Source: Pseudomonadota bacterium
GTDB taxonomy: Bacteria; Myxococcota_A; UBA796; SXON01
NCBI GenBank assembly: GCA_030685065.1
Contig: JAUXQH010000083.1
Span: forward strand, 1 to 41,116
DNA length: 41,116 bases
Reading direction: 5' to 3'
This document shows, piece by piece, positions 9,389 through 17,045 of the stretch. Numbering within the stretch: the stretch's first letter is position 1; every line of letters starts with the position of its first letter. The notes under the pieces are model-generated. The model was not told the DNA's origin. It did not search any database and saw only the letters and a program-made list of their open reading frames with translations. The position numbers were made by a program, and so were the translations under genes.

Positions 9389-10471
9389 CTACACAGGGCC
9401 CGGGGGTGCGCCCGCCCGCTGTGCCTCGGCCGGGAGGATCCCGGACAACGCCAGCCCGTCCACGTTGCCGGGAGCCTCCTGGTATCCGAACGGGTTGAGT
9501 TGGCACCAGTTCCACGCCGACGCGACCATCTCGTCGAGCCCGAGCTGCGCCTCGAACCCGACCTTTCGCTGAAATCGCCCCGGGTTGGCCGCCGCGCAGG
9601 GGACATCTCCCGGGCGGCGCGCTCCCTCGCTGAAGCGAACCTCCCGCCCCGTGACCCGCGCGCAGGCGGAGAGCACCTCGCGGACGCTGTAGGGGCGGCC
9701 CGTCCCGACGTTGAAGATCGCGTGGCGCGGCTCCTCCAGGGCTCCCAACGCAAGGAGGTGGGCGCGCGCGAGGTCCTTCACGTGGACGTAGTCACGCAGG
9801 CAGGTGCCGTCGGGTGTCGGGTAGTCCGTGCCCATGATCGTGAGGCGAGAGTCCTCACGCGTGAGCGCGTACAGCGCGCGGGGCACGAGGCTCGCGGCGC
9901 TCTCGAGCGGCTCCCCGATGTGGCCCGAGGCATGGGCGCCCACCGGGTTGAAGTACCGCAGCGACACCGCCGACCACTGGTGACAGCGGACCATCCACTC
10001 CAACATCTGCTCGCCTTGGGCCTTGGAGGCGCCATACGGGCTCTCCGGCCGCAGGGGCGCGTCCTCGTGGACGGGCATTTCACGCTGCGCTCCGTACACC
10101 GCCGCGCTGGACGAGTACACGATCCGCCGCACTCCCGCGGCCTCCATCGCGGAGAGGAGCGCGCACATCCCGCCGACATTGTTCTGGAAGTAGCGCTCCG
10201 GGCGGAGCATCGACTCGCCGGAGAGCTTGTAGGCCGCGAGGTGGAACACCACGTCCACGCCGCACAACGCCCGGGACACCAGCTCCCGGTCGGCGATGTC
10301 GCCCCGGAAGAAGCTGAACGTGCGGCCCGCCAGGGCCTGCGCACGCTGCAACGCCTCCAGGTGGCCCGAGCTCAGGTTGTCGATCACCGCGACATCGTGG
10401 CCGGCCTGGAGCAGCTCCACGAGGATCTGGGTACCGATATAGCCAGCCCCGCCTGTCAGCAGAAATCGCAT
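9389..10471 (-). CDS. galE: UDP-glucose 4-epimerase
   Basis: A cytoplasmic short-chain dehydrogenase/reductase that interconverts UDP-glucose and UDP-galactose (or the N-acetylated pair) using bound NAD. The 360-residue protein opens with the Rossmann motif TGGAGYIG (residues 6-13). It has YSSSAAVYG with the catalytic Ser near 122, then SPYGASK with Tyr146 and Lys150 (YxxxK). The typical GalE ending WNWCQLNPFGY is followed by about 30 extra residues. The ATG at 10471 is chosen because it places the Rossmann fold at the N-terminus and follows AAGGAGAG; the frame is open further upstream. It lies 32 bp after the export-protein gene, so the two are probably co-transcribed. Its role would be to supply a UDP-sugar for the exopolysaccharide. 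Confidence 0.93.
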   Translation of the reverse strand: MRFLLTGGAGYIGTQILVELLQAGHDVAVIDNLSSGHLEALQRAQALAGRTFSFFRGDIADRELVSRALCGVDVVFHLAAYKLSGESMLRPERYFQNNVGGMCALLSAMEAAGVRRIVYSSSAAVYGAQREMPVHEDAPLRPESPYGASKAQGEQMLEWMVRCHQWSAVSLRYFNPVGAHASGHIGEPLESAASLVPRALYALTREDSRLTIMGTDYPTPDGTCLRDYVHVKDLARAHLLALGALEEPRHAIFNVGTGRPYSVREVLSACARVTGREVRFSEGARRPGDVPCAAANPGRFQRKVGFEAQLGLDEMVASAWNWCQLNPFGYQEAPGNVDGLALSGILPAEAQRAGAPPGPV

Positions 10472-10503
10472 CCTCTCTCCTTGGATTGGGCGTCGCCTTG
10501 GTA

Positions 10504-11292
10504 CTAAATCGCCGACTCCCGGACGTAGATCCGATCGCCCGGCTGCAGCGTCGCGTCGATCGCGCGCCCGTTCAGGACCTTCCGCAGGTTGACACGAATG
10601 CGTTGGTCCCCCCGCAGGATGTAGACCCGAGCGAGGTCTGCCGTCGGCTGGGCCCCCCCCACCGAGGCGATGCACTGGGAGATCGTGATCCCATCACGAA
10701 ACGGCACCTCTCCCGGCTGCCCGACCTGACCGAGCACGGACACCATGCTCTGGGGCACAAAAACGGTGTCCCCGGCGGCCAGGGCGAAGTCGTCTCCACC
10801 CTGGGCGAGGAGCTGTTGGTAGGGCAGGACCACGACCTCGTCCGCGGCGCCCCGCGTGATTCGCACCTCGCCCACCCCCTCGCCGCTCACCCCCCCGCCC
10901 TCGCTCAGGATCTGCAGCACCGTGGTGGGGCCGCGGAGGAAATACGTTCCGGGGCGCACGACGGCCCCGAGCACCTGGACCGGTTGGCTCTGCCAACTGG
11001 ACACCGCCACCGTGACATTTGGGTGCACGAGGTAGCTCGGTGACAGGAGGGACCGGAGCTGCGCCGCGACCTCGGTCGCCGTGCGCCCTTGCACAGCGAC
11101 GGGCCCCAGCAACGGGAAATCGAGCGCACCGGCGGCATCGACAGGAAAGGCGCCGCTAAGGCCGGGCTCTCCGTATACCTCCACCGTCAGGGCGTCCCCC
11201 GCACCGACCCGGTAGACGTCCGTGCGCGGCGGCTCCGCCCCCCAAGCCAGGTTGCCGGCGACGAGGGGCAGGAGCAAGGCGGCGAGCAGCAT
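10504..11292 (-). CDS. Outer-membrane polysaccharide export protein (Wza family)
   Basis: A periplasmic/outer-membrane export protein for capsule or exopolysaccharide, 262 residues. A Sec-type signal peptide (about residues 1-18, ending AWGA) precedes the polysaccharide export domain (YRVGAGDALTVEVYGEPGL... about 25-105). Two SLBB-like beta-grasp domains follow: VQVLGAVVRPGTYFLRGPTT near 110, and SVLGQVGQPGEVPFRDG near 185. The second ends in the usual LQPGDRIYVRES. Unlike E. coli Wza there is no lipobox Cys, and no long C-terminal amphipathic helix is evident, so a further outer-membrane partner may exist. It is followed closely by galE, with the chain-length regulator gene immediately upstream. 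Wza-type proteins work with a PCP protein such as that neighbour. Confidence 0.9.
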   Translation of the reverse strand: MLLAALLLPLVAGNLAWGAEPPRTDVYRVGAGDALTVEVYGEPGLSGAFPVDAAGALDFPLLGPVAVQGRTATEVAAQLRSLLSPSYLVHPNVTVAVSSWQSQPVQVLGAVVRPGTYFLRGPTTVLQILSEGGGVSGEGVGEVRITRGAADEVVVLPYQQLLAQGGDDFALAAGDTVFVPQSMVSVLGQVGQPGEVPFRDGITISQCIASVGGAQPTADLARVYILRGDQRIRVNLRKVLNGRAIDATLQPGDRIYVRESAI

Positions 11293-11314
11293 CGGTCTGG
11301 CGTCCTCTGATCCA

Positions 11315-11342
11315 AGGCTAGGTACTGTCGCCCTCGAATCAA
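11315..11342 (-). promoter_or_regulatory. Candidate promoter for the export protein-galE pair
   Basis: Read on the minus strand, TTGATT (11342-11337) and TAGCCT (11320-11315) are separated by 16 bp, in the 90-bp gap after the chain-length regulator. The predicted leader of about 20 nt holds AGAGGAC before the ATG at 11292. The spacing is one base short of ideal. Read-through from the upstream gene is an alternative. Confidence 0.45.
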
Positions 11343-11382
11343 CAAGAATCGACGAGATGAGAAACGCGGAGACATCGGCGTG

Positions 11383-12765
11383 TCAATGCACCCGCCGTGC
11401 GCGCCAGTCGTCCGGGGGGGTCGGGTCGACATCGTCCACGGCGACGGGCCCCGCCGAGCCGGCCCTCAGCCGCTCACAAAGGACCGCCAGACCCAATCCA
11501 CCCACGAGGCCGAGGCCGAGCGCGACGGCCAGGTTCAACGCCAGGTTCGGCGACACGGGCCGCCTGGGTGGGAGCGCCCGGTCGATGACCCGCACGTCGT
11601 TGAGGCGCGAATCGGCCTGGAGCTCCACTTCGGCGCCGCGGTCCCCGAGCGAAGCATACAACCGCCGGGCCCGCTCCTCCTGGAGCTCGAGCTCCGCATA
11701 CTCCCCCTGCAGGCGCTGCTTCTCCAGCAGGTCCCCCTTGGTGAGCGCGAGCTCGCCGCGAATGTCCTGCTCCTGCCGGAGAAGCGTCTCGAGCTGGAGG
11801 CGCTCGGTGTCGATGCAGGTGCTCACCGCGCCGGCGAGGACGGCCTTCACGCGCCCGCGCCGCTCGACCGCCAGCCGGTACTCGGGGTGGCGTTTCCCGT
11901 ACCGCGAGAGCACCTCCGCGGTCTGCGCGATCACCGTGGCGTGCTCCCTCGCCACCGTCTCCACCGTCGCGTCCGCGAACATTCCGACCAGGGCATCGGT
12001 CTGGCCTTCGTCGAGGAGGCGCTCGTGCTCTTCCAGCTTGCCCTGGAGCAGGACGCGCTCCGTCGTCGCCGCACCGAGGGCCGCCTGCAGGGCCCCCATC
12101 CGCGCGGAGATGCCGTCGGTCTCCTCCTCGATGTCGATCAGGGCGTGCGCCTGTTTGAACGCCATCACCTTCGCGGTTTCCTCCACCAGCGCGGCGCGCG
12201 CGGTCTCGGCCTGCCCATCGAGCCAGGTCCGCGTCTGTCGCGCGGCCCCCGTCCTTGCCGCGAGCGTGTCGGTGCCGTAGACCTCGGCGACCAGGTTCGC
12301 GAGGAGCGCGGCGCGCTCCGGGTTGGAGTGACGCACCCCGATCTCCACGAGTTGGGTGTCCTCGCGCGGGGCCACGGACATCGACTCCCCGAGCCGATCC
12401 AACGCATCGACGGTCAGTTGGAGGTCGTCGTAACCAAGCGCGTTGTACCGAACCACCACCTCCTCGCGCACCGCGCGGCTCAGGATGATCTGCATCTGCG
12501 TCCGCGCGCGGTCCCGCGCCTCGAGGTAGCCGGAACCTCCGTCCTCGACGACATCGGCGGCCGGCATCTCGCGACCCGCGCGCGGGAGGAGCTGAACGAG
12601 CGCGACCGCCTGGTAGGTGCGGGGGGCGAGCAGGCTCACGACAAGCGCGGTGAGGACCGACGCGCCGCAGAACGACAGGAACACCCTGCGCTGCCGGATT
12701 GCGGCGTCGATCAACGGCACGCGCCCCAAACGTCGGCGAAGGGCTCGAAGGAGTGGCTCGTTCAC
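11383..12765 (-). CDS. Polysaccharide chain-length regulator (Wzz/PCP family, no kinase)
   Basis: An inner-membrane co-polymerase of 460 residues that sets polymer length and couples synthesis to export. One transmembrane helix lies near residues 28-47. A large periplasmic region rich in charged helices and likely coiled coils follows (about 170-390). The second helix near 408-432 is preceded by the family-typical Pro-rich stretch PPRRPVSPN. After the second helix only about 30 residues remain. The tyrosine-kinase domain of Wzc-type proteins is therefore absent here, and no separate kinase gene was seen in the window. The GTG at 12765 is preferred because CCCGGAG lies about 6 nt upstream. It is divergent from glmS across a 157-bp region and is followed by the export-protein gene. 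Confidence 0.87.
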   Translation of the reverse strand: MNEPLLRALRRRLGRVPLIDAAIRQRRVFLSFCGASVLTALVVSLLAPRTYQAVALVQLLPRAGREMPAADVVEDGGSGYLEARDRARTQMQIILSRAVREEVVVRYNALGYDDLQLTVDALDRLGESMSVAPREDTQLVEIGVRHSNPERAALLANLVAEVYGTDTLAARTGAARQTRTWLDGQAETARAALVEETAKVMAFKQAHALIDIEEETDGISARMGALQAALGAATTERVLLQGKLEEHERLLDEGQTDALVGMFADATVETVAREHATVIAQTAEVLSRYGKRHPEYRLAVERRGRVKAVLAGAVSTCIDTERLQLETLLRQEQDIRGELALTKGDLLEKQRLQGEYAELELQEERARRLYASLGDRGAEVELQADSRLNDVRVIDRALPPRRPVSPNLALNLAVALGLGLVGGLGLAVLCERLRAGSAGPVAVDDVDPTPPDDWRARRVH

Positions 12766-12855
12766 GAGTGCTCCGGGAACAGGGGTGGGAGCAACCCGAG
12801 GGTCGCGGAAGGAAAGGCCAACGCCGAGGGAGTTCGCGGCGCGCCCGGATCAATG

Positions 12856-12884
12856 TTTAGTCACCATCGCAAAAAATGTAGGAT
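12856..12884 (+). promoter_or_regulatory. Candidate glmS promoter
   Basis: TTTAGT (12856-12861) and TAGGAT (12879-12884) are spaced by 17 bp on the plus strand. The leader would be about 32 nt. The -35 match is poor (3 of 6), the -10 fits TAnnnT. The -10 box lies inside the inverted repeat at 12876-12894. Confidence 0.4.
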
Positions 12885-12894
12885 TCACCTACAT
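12876..12894. promoter_or_regulatory. Perfect inverted repeat (operator-like) between PCP gene and glmS
   Basis: ATGTAGG (12876-12882), spacer ATTCA, then CCTACAT (12888-12894): a perfect 7-bp dyad in a short AT-rich patch of otherwise GC-rich DNA. It overlaps the likely glmS -10 region. Dimeric regulators (GntR or TetR type) bind sites of this size; which one, if any, cannot be told. It could instead fold as a weak RNA hairpin. Confidence 0.5.
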
Positions 12895-12922
12895 GACTTC
12901 GCACCCCAGGGTAGAAGGAGGG

Positions 12923-14746
12923 ATGTGCGGAATCGTGGGATACGTCGGTTCGCGGCAGGCCGTGCCGTTGTTGTTGGAGGGCCTGCGTCGGCTCGAATAC
13001 CGGGGGTACGACAGCGCCGGGGTCGCCGTCGTCCGGGACGGCCTTCACCTCGTCCGCCGGGTGGGCCCGGTAGCGAACCTGGCGAAGGCTGTCGCGGTCG
13101 AGCCGCCCGGGGGCACGGGCATCGGGCATACCCGGTGGGCCACGCATGGCGTGGTCGCCGAGCCGAACGCCCATCCGCACCTCGATTCGACGAGCCGCAT
13201 CGCGGTGGTGCACAACGCCATCATCGAGAACCACGCGGCCATCCTCGCGCTGCTCGAGCAGGAAGGAATCCAATTCCGCTCGGAGACCGACACCGAGGTG
13301 CTGCCTCACCTGATCCGAAAGTTCTACCAGGGTGACCCCGTCGAGGCCGTGCGCGCCGCGCTCCTCCTGGTACAGGGAACGTACGGAATCGCGGTGGCCT
13401 TTGCGGACCACCCCGACGTGCTCATCGCGGCCCGAAACGGCTCGCCGCTCGTGCTCGGAAAAGGAGAGGGAGAGACCTTCCTGGCCTCCGACCCGCAAGC
13501 CCTCGCCGGGCACGCGCGCCAGGTGATGTACCTGGAGGACCGCGAGATCGTGCTGATCACGGCCGAAGCCTGGGACATCACCCGGCTCGACGGCGTGCGG
13601 ATCACCCACGCGCTCGAGGAGCTCGCGACCGAGCTGGTGTGGTCCGGCAAGGGCAGCTACGCGCACCACATGCTCAAGGAGATCCACGAGCAGCCGGAGA
13701 GCCTGCGTCGGTGCCTCTCGGGGCGCGTCGTCCTCGATCAGGGGGGGGCGAAGCTCGGGGGGCTCGACCTCCCGCCCAGCGAGATCGCGAACATCACCCG
13801 GGTCGGCCTCCTCGGGTGTGGCACGAGCTTCCACGCGAGCCTCGTGGGCGCCGCGGCGATGGAGAACCTCGCGCGGATTCCCGCCTTTGCCGAGGTCGCC
13901 AGCGAATTCCGCCATCGAAATCCGGTGATCGATCAGGGCGCATTGTTCCTCGCCGTGAGCCAGAGCGGCGAAACGGCGGATACCCTCGGCGCGATCCGCG
14001 AGGTGCAGCTGAAGGGAGGCCGGGTGATGGGGGTGGTGAACTCCGTCGGCTCCTCGATCGCGCGCACCTGCGGGCACGGGGTGTACGTCCATTCGGGCCC
14101 CGAAATCGCGGTGGCGAGCACCAAGGCGTTCACGTCGCAGGTCGCCGCGTTGCTCGTGGCCGGGCTCATGTTCGGGCGCACGCGCATCCTCGGCTTGCAC
14201 GAGGGTCAGAGCTTCGGCCGCGAGCTCCTCGGCGTGCCCGAGCTGGTGGAGCGCTACCTCGACGCCCCGGGCGCGATCGACGCCGCCGCCGAGCTCGTGT
14301 CGGGAGGCAAGTATGTGTTCTTCTTCGGCCGCGGCGTTTCGCACGCGGTGGCGATGGAGGGCGCGCTCAAGCTGAAGGAGGTCGCCTACGTCCCGTGCAT
14401 GTCCTACCCGGCGGCCGAGATGAAGCACGGCCCCATCGCGCTGATCGACGCCAACACCCCCGTGGTGGCGGTGGTGCCGGACGACACGATGCGTGACAAG
14501 ACGCTCTCCAACGTCCAGGAGGTCAAGGCGCGCGGCGCCCGAATCATCATCGTGCACACCGAGGGCGACGTGTACGCGGCGGCGTTGGCGGATGTGTCCA
14601 TCCCGGTGCCCCGCACCCACTCCTCGCTCATCAGCCCGTTGGTGACCGTGCTCCCCCTCCAGCTCATCGCCTACCGCGCCGGGATCATGTTGGATCGCGA
14701 CATCGACCGCCCGCGCAACCTCGCGAAGAGCGTGACTGTCGAGTAG
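12923..14746 (+). CDS. glmS: Glutamine-fructose-6-phosphate aminotransferase (isomerising)
   Basis: Makes glucosamine-6-phosphate from fructose-6-phosphate and glutamine, the first step to UDP-GlcNAc. It is full length at 607 residues. The start is fixed by MCGIVGYVG: after Met removal Cys becomes the N-terminal nucleophile of the glutaminase domain (to about 220, with RWATHG). Two SIS sugar-isomerase domains follow (LLGCGTSFHASL and SQSGETADTLGAIR, then the C-terminal lobe), ending in the conserved LAKSVTVE. AAGGAGGG directly abuts the ATG, an unusually short Shine-Dalgarno spacing. No glmS ribozyme is apparent in the short leader. Its position in an exopolysaccharide locus suggests a dedicated amino-sugar supply, though it could be the only copy in the genome. 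Confidence 0.97.
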   Translation: MCGIVGYVGSRQAVPLLLEGLRRLEYRGYDSAGVAVVRDGLHLVRRVGPVANLAKAVAVEPPGGTGIGHTRWATHGVVAEPNAHPHLDSTSRIAVVHNAIIENHAAILALLEQEGIQFRSETDTEVLPHLIRKFYQGDPVEAVRAALLLVQGTYGIAVAFADHPDVLIAARNGSPLVLGKGEGETFLASDPQALAGHARQVMYLEDREIVLITAEAWDITRLDGVRITHALEELATELVWSGKGSYAHHMLKEIHEQPESLRRCLSGRVVLDQGGAKLGGLDLPPSEIANITRVGLLGCGTSFHASLVGAAAMENLARIPAFAEVASEFRHRNPVIDQGALFLAVSQSGETADTLGAIREVQLKGGRVMGVVNSVGSSIARTCGHGVYVHSGPEIAVASTKAFTSQVAALLVAGLMFGRTRILGLHEGQSFGRELLGVPELVERYLDAPGAIDAAAELVSGGKYVFFFGRGVSHAVAMEGALKLKEVAYVPCMSYPAAEMKHGPIALIDANTPVVAVVPDDTMRDKTLSNVQEVKARGARIIIVHTEGDVYAAALADVSIPVPRTHSSLISPLVTVLPLQLIAYRAGIMLDRDIDRPRNLAKSVTVE

Positions 14747-14750
14747 CGCG

Positions 14751-14789
14751 GCGGGGGCGGCGCCCCGCGGCCGGCTCCCTGGCGCCAGG
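14751..14789. terminator. Possible terminator hairpins between convergent genes
   Basis: GCGGGG (14751-14756) pairs with CCCCGC (14763-14768) over a 6-nt loop. A perfect 12-bp palindrome CCTGGCGCCAGG lies at 14778-14789. Both sit in the 53-bp gap between the stops of glmS (+) and the next gene (-). There is no T-run, and in DNA this GC-rich such pairs also arise by chance. Confidence 0.35.
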
Positions 14790-14799
14790 CCACGGCAGC

Positions 14800-15870
14800 C
14801 TACGGAGCGACGGGGGCCGTCGTCCGGACGTCACGCCTCCGCAGGCGCACGTATGGCTGGCTCGCAACCAGGTCCGCGAGCGTTGCGAGCGCGGTTCGGA
14901 GGGGGGGTCGATCGAACCACGCGCTGCCGACCGAGCCATCCGCCCACCGCTCCTCGCCGTCGTACTCCCAATTGAGGAACATCCCGCACGTCGGCACGGT
15001 GGCGAGCACCGCTCCGTAGGTGGTGATCTCCGCCGCCGACATCGCGTGGCGGCCGGGGCGCCAGCCGGGCTGTCCGCTCGAGCCGTCGCCACCATCCGCG
15101 ATGTTCAGCCCGTTGATGACACCGAGGTCGAGGGCGGCCGCGCGTGCGGCTTGCGCGGCGGCGTAGACCTCCACGTCGCCGTCGGCCGCCGTGTATTGGT
15201 TGACGATGGCGTCCACGTATCGGTAGCGACCGTCCGATGGGACGGGCATGGCGGTGGCCTTCTCCCGCACGTAGGTCATCAGGCCGGGCAGCAGCTCGTT
15301 GCTGTACCGCGCCATCTCGTCCAGCTCCGCGGCGGTGGGATTCTGACCGGCAAAGTTGGCGATGTCGTCCAGGAGCATGTGGCCGACCAGCGTGCCGTCA
15401 TCGATGAACAGCTGCACGCCCGAGCCTTCCCAGTCGGCGACATGCGCCTTCCATGCCCCGAGGTCGAAGTCACCGTGGGTCGTGTAGGCGCCGTGATCGG
15501 GGGTCATCCGGAGGGTGATCCTCACCCCCGCGGCCTTGACCATGGGCAGGAGCGTGCCGACGGCCCAGGTCGGATTGTCGCTCGCCATCTGGAAGACGGT
15601 GAGCCCGAACGTCTGATGGACGTAGCCTAGCCCCGAGGGGTTCACGAAGCCGTTGAGGCCCCAGAAGCCGTAGAGCCGCCCGTGCGACGGGAGCGACGGC
15701 GGAGCTCCCGGCGAACGGAAGCCGCTCGCGGATCCCCTCGGGCCACCGTCGGTACGCGACGAGGCGAGGGTGTCGCGGGAGCTGGGTCGAGCGTCCGACC
15801 CGGAACAACCCGGTACGCATACGAGGACTCCGGCCAACGGCAGGAGCGCGGCGAGGCGAACCGTGATCAT
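14800..15870 (-). CDS. Lipoprotein of unknown activity, possibly barrel-fold glycosidase-like
   Basis: A 356-residue exported lipoprotein. The signal peptide from ATG 15870 ends in VPGC (Cys23), followed by a Ser-rich linker to about residue 55. The body has alternating short hydrophobic strands and helices: GRLYGFWGLNGF, TFGLTVFQMAS, GVRITLRMTPDHG, GVQLFIDDGT, MLLDDIANF, YVDAIVNQYTA, LGVINGLNIADGG, CGMFLNWEYDG. This pattern and the acidic residues at strand ends suggest a (beta/alpha)8 barrel such as a glycoside hydrolase, but no family is recognised. The open frame extends about 57 codons further upstream; this start is preferred because it yields a signal peptide and has TATGCT exactly 6 nt upstream. 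It lies inside the polysaccharide locus, so trimming or modifying the polymer is conceivable but unproven. Confidence 0.7.
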   Translation of the reverse strand: MITVRLAALLPLAGVLVCVPGCSGSDARPSSRDTLASSRTDGGPRGSASGFRSPGAPPSLPSHGRLYGFWGLNGFVNPSGLGYVHQTFGLTVFQMASDNPTWAVGTLLPMVKAAGVRITLRMTPDHGAYTTHGDFDLGAWKAHVADWEGSGVQLFIDDGTLVGHMLLDDIANFAGQNPTAAELDEMARYSNELLPGLMTYVREKATAMPVPSDGRYRYVDAIVNQYTAADGDVEVYAAAQAARAAALDLGVINGLNIADGGDGSSGQPGWRPGRHAMSAAEITTYGAVLATVPTCGMFLNWEYDGEERWADGSVGSAWFDRPPLRTALATLADLVASQPYVRLRRRDVRTTAPVAP

Positions 15871-15882
15871 TCGAAGAGCATA
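15871..15882 (-). promoter_or_regulatory. -10-like box 6 nt before a start codon (candidate leaderless start)
   Basis: On the minus strand TATGCT (15882-15877) is followed by six bases and then the ATG at 15870. No Shine-Dalgarno sequence is present. The -35 region (GTGCCG at 17 bp) is weak. The geometry places transcription start at or next to the ATG. Confidence 0.4.
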
Positions 15883-15919
15883 GGGACGAAGACGGCGAGC
15901 GGCACGCCGCGCACCGGTG

Positions 15920-17044
15920 TCACGTACGCAGCATCGTGGCAAACAGACCAGCATACGAACGCGCCATGATCGCCGCGTCGAACCGCGCGTCCGCCACCGC
16001 CGCGCCGGCGGCGCCCAGGGCGCGGGCAAGCGGGAGGTCACCCGCCAGCTCCCGCATGGCTCGCGTCAACGAGGGCCGGCTGCCGGGGGTCGCGAGGCGT
16101 CCGCTGGCGCTCGACACCAGCTCGGGCACGCTGCCCACCGCGGTCGCGACCACGGGGAGGCCCGCCGCCATCGCCTCCATGACGACCAACGGGTTCCCCT
16201 CCCAGCGCGACGCGAGCACGAAGATGTCGGCGGCGGCGAGCAGCCGGACGATGTCGGGGCGGAGGCCGAGGAAATGAACCTGCTGGCCCAGGCCCAGGTC
16301 TTTCGCCTGGCGCTCGAGCGAGAGGCGGAGCTCCCCATCGCCGGCGACGAGGAGCCGGGCATCGAGCCGTCGCAAGGTGGGCGCCGCGAACGCGGCGAGC
16401 AGGCTGGCGTGGTCCTTCTGGGGGGTCAGCCGCCCGACGGTGAGGAACGTGGGCGCGTTCGCCGGGAGTCCGAGCGCGGCCCGGATGTCCGCGCGCGCGC
16501 CGGGCGGGGCCCGGAAGGCGGCCACCGGGATGCCGTTCGGGATCGTGTGCCGGGGCTCGATGCCGTACACACGCCGGATGCTGGCCGCCACGGCGTCACC
16601 GATCGCCACGGGCTCGACCCCCGTGCGGAAGGCGAGCGTGTGAAGGAGGCGACTGTGGGCCTCCACCTCGTGTTCGGCGAGGTTGTGGAGCGTGTGGACC
16701 ATGGCGTAGCGAGAGGGGCCGCGGACCCCCATGCGCCCGACCGCTCGTGCCAGCAAGGCGTACTTCAGCGTGTGCAGGTGGGTGTGGACGACCTGTGGCC
16801 GCAGCTCGGCCAACGCGCGCGCCAGCCGCGGAACGATGCGAGCGTCGCCCCCAGGCCGCTTTCCCAGGAAATGGAGGGGAATCCCGGCCGCGCGCACGTC
16901 GTCCTCGATCCAGGTGCCGGCCGGATCGAAGAGGGAGACCATCGCGACGCTGTGTCCCAGCTGCGCGAGGCCTCGCGCGAGCAGCGCGGCGAGCCGCTCC
17001 GCGCCACCAACGGCGAGCGAGGGGAGGAGCTGGACGATGCGCAC
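15920..17044 (-). CDS. GT4-family glycosyltransferase
   Basis: A 374-residue GT-B-fold retaining glycosyltransferase that probably adds one sugar to the lipid-linked repeat unit on the cytoplasmic face. The N-terminal lobe starts RIVQLLPSLAVGGAERLA. The C-terminal lobe has FLTVGRLTPQKDH, LLVAGDGELR, VHFLGLRPDI and the nucleotide-sugar EX7E motif EGNPLVVME, then ATAVGSVPELV. The GTG at 17044 is taken as the start: it lies one base after the flippase stop codon, with CCGGAG just upstream, and puts the Rossmann strand at the N-terminus. The tight junction with wzx and wzy implies one operon. Donor and acceptor cannot be deduced. Confidence 0.9.
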   Translation of the reverse strand: MRIVQLLPSLAVGGAERLAALLARGLAQLGHSVAMVSLFDPAGTWIEDDVRAAGIPLHFLGKRPGGDARIVPRLARALAELRPQVVHTHLHTLKYALLARAVGRMGVRGPSRYAMVHTLHNLAEHEVEAHSRLLHTLAFRTGVEPVAIGDAVAASIRRVYGIEPRHTIPNGIPVAAFRAPPGARADIRAALGLPANAPTFLTVGRLTPQKDHASLLAAFAAPTLRRLDARLLVAGDGELRLSLERQAKDLGLGQQVHFLGLRPDIVRLLAAADIFVLASRWEGNPLVVMEAMAAGLPVVATAVGSVPELVSSASGRLATPGSRPSLTRAMRELAGDLPLARALGAAGAAVADARFDAAIMARSYAGLFATMLRT

Positions 17045-17045
17045 G

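Noticed and set aside
6543..9753. Long minus-strand open frames opposite the Asp-repeat lipoprotein, including one of over 1000 codons and a Ser/Ala/Gln repeat frame
   Set aside because: They mirror the GAC/GCC codon periodicity of the plus-strand repeats, have no start signals and no recognisable domains; the plus-strand gene has promoter, Shine-Dalgarno sequence and lipobox.
12766..12922. Possible glmS ribozyme or riboswitch in the glmS leader
   Set aside because: The predicted leader is only about 30 nt and no ribozyme core could be discerned; the only structure is the 7-bp dyad.
14778..14789. CCTGGCGCCAGG as an integration or regulatory site
   Set aside because: A single 12-bp GC palindrome in very GC-rich DNA, between convergent genes; no integrase or repeat partner is present.
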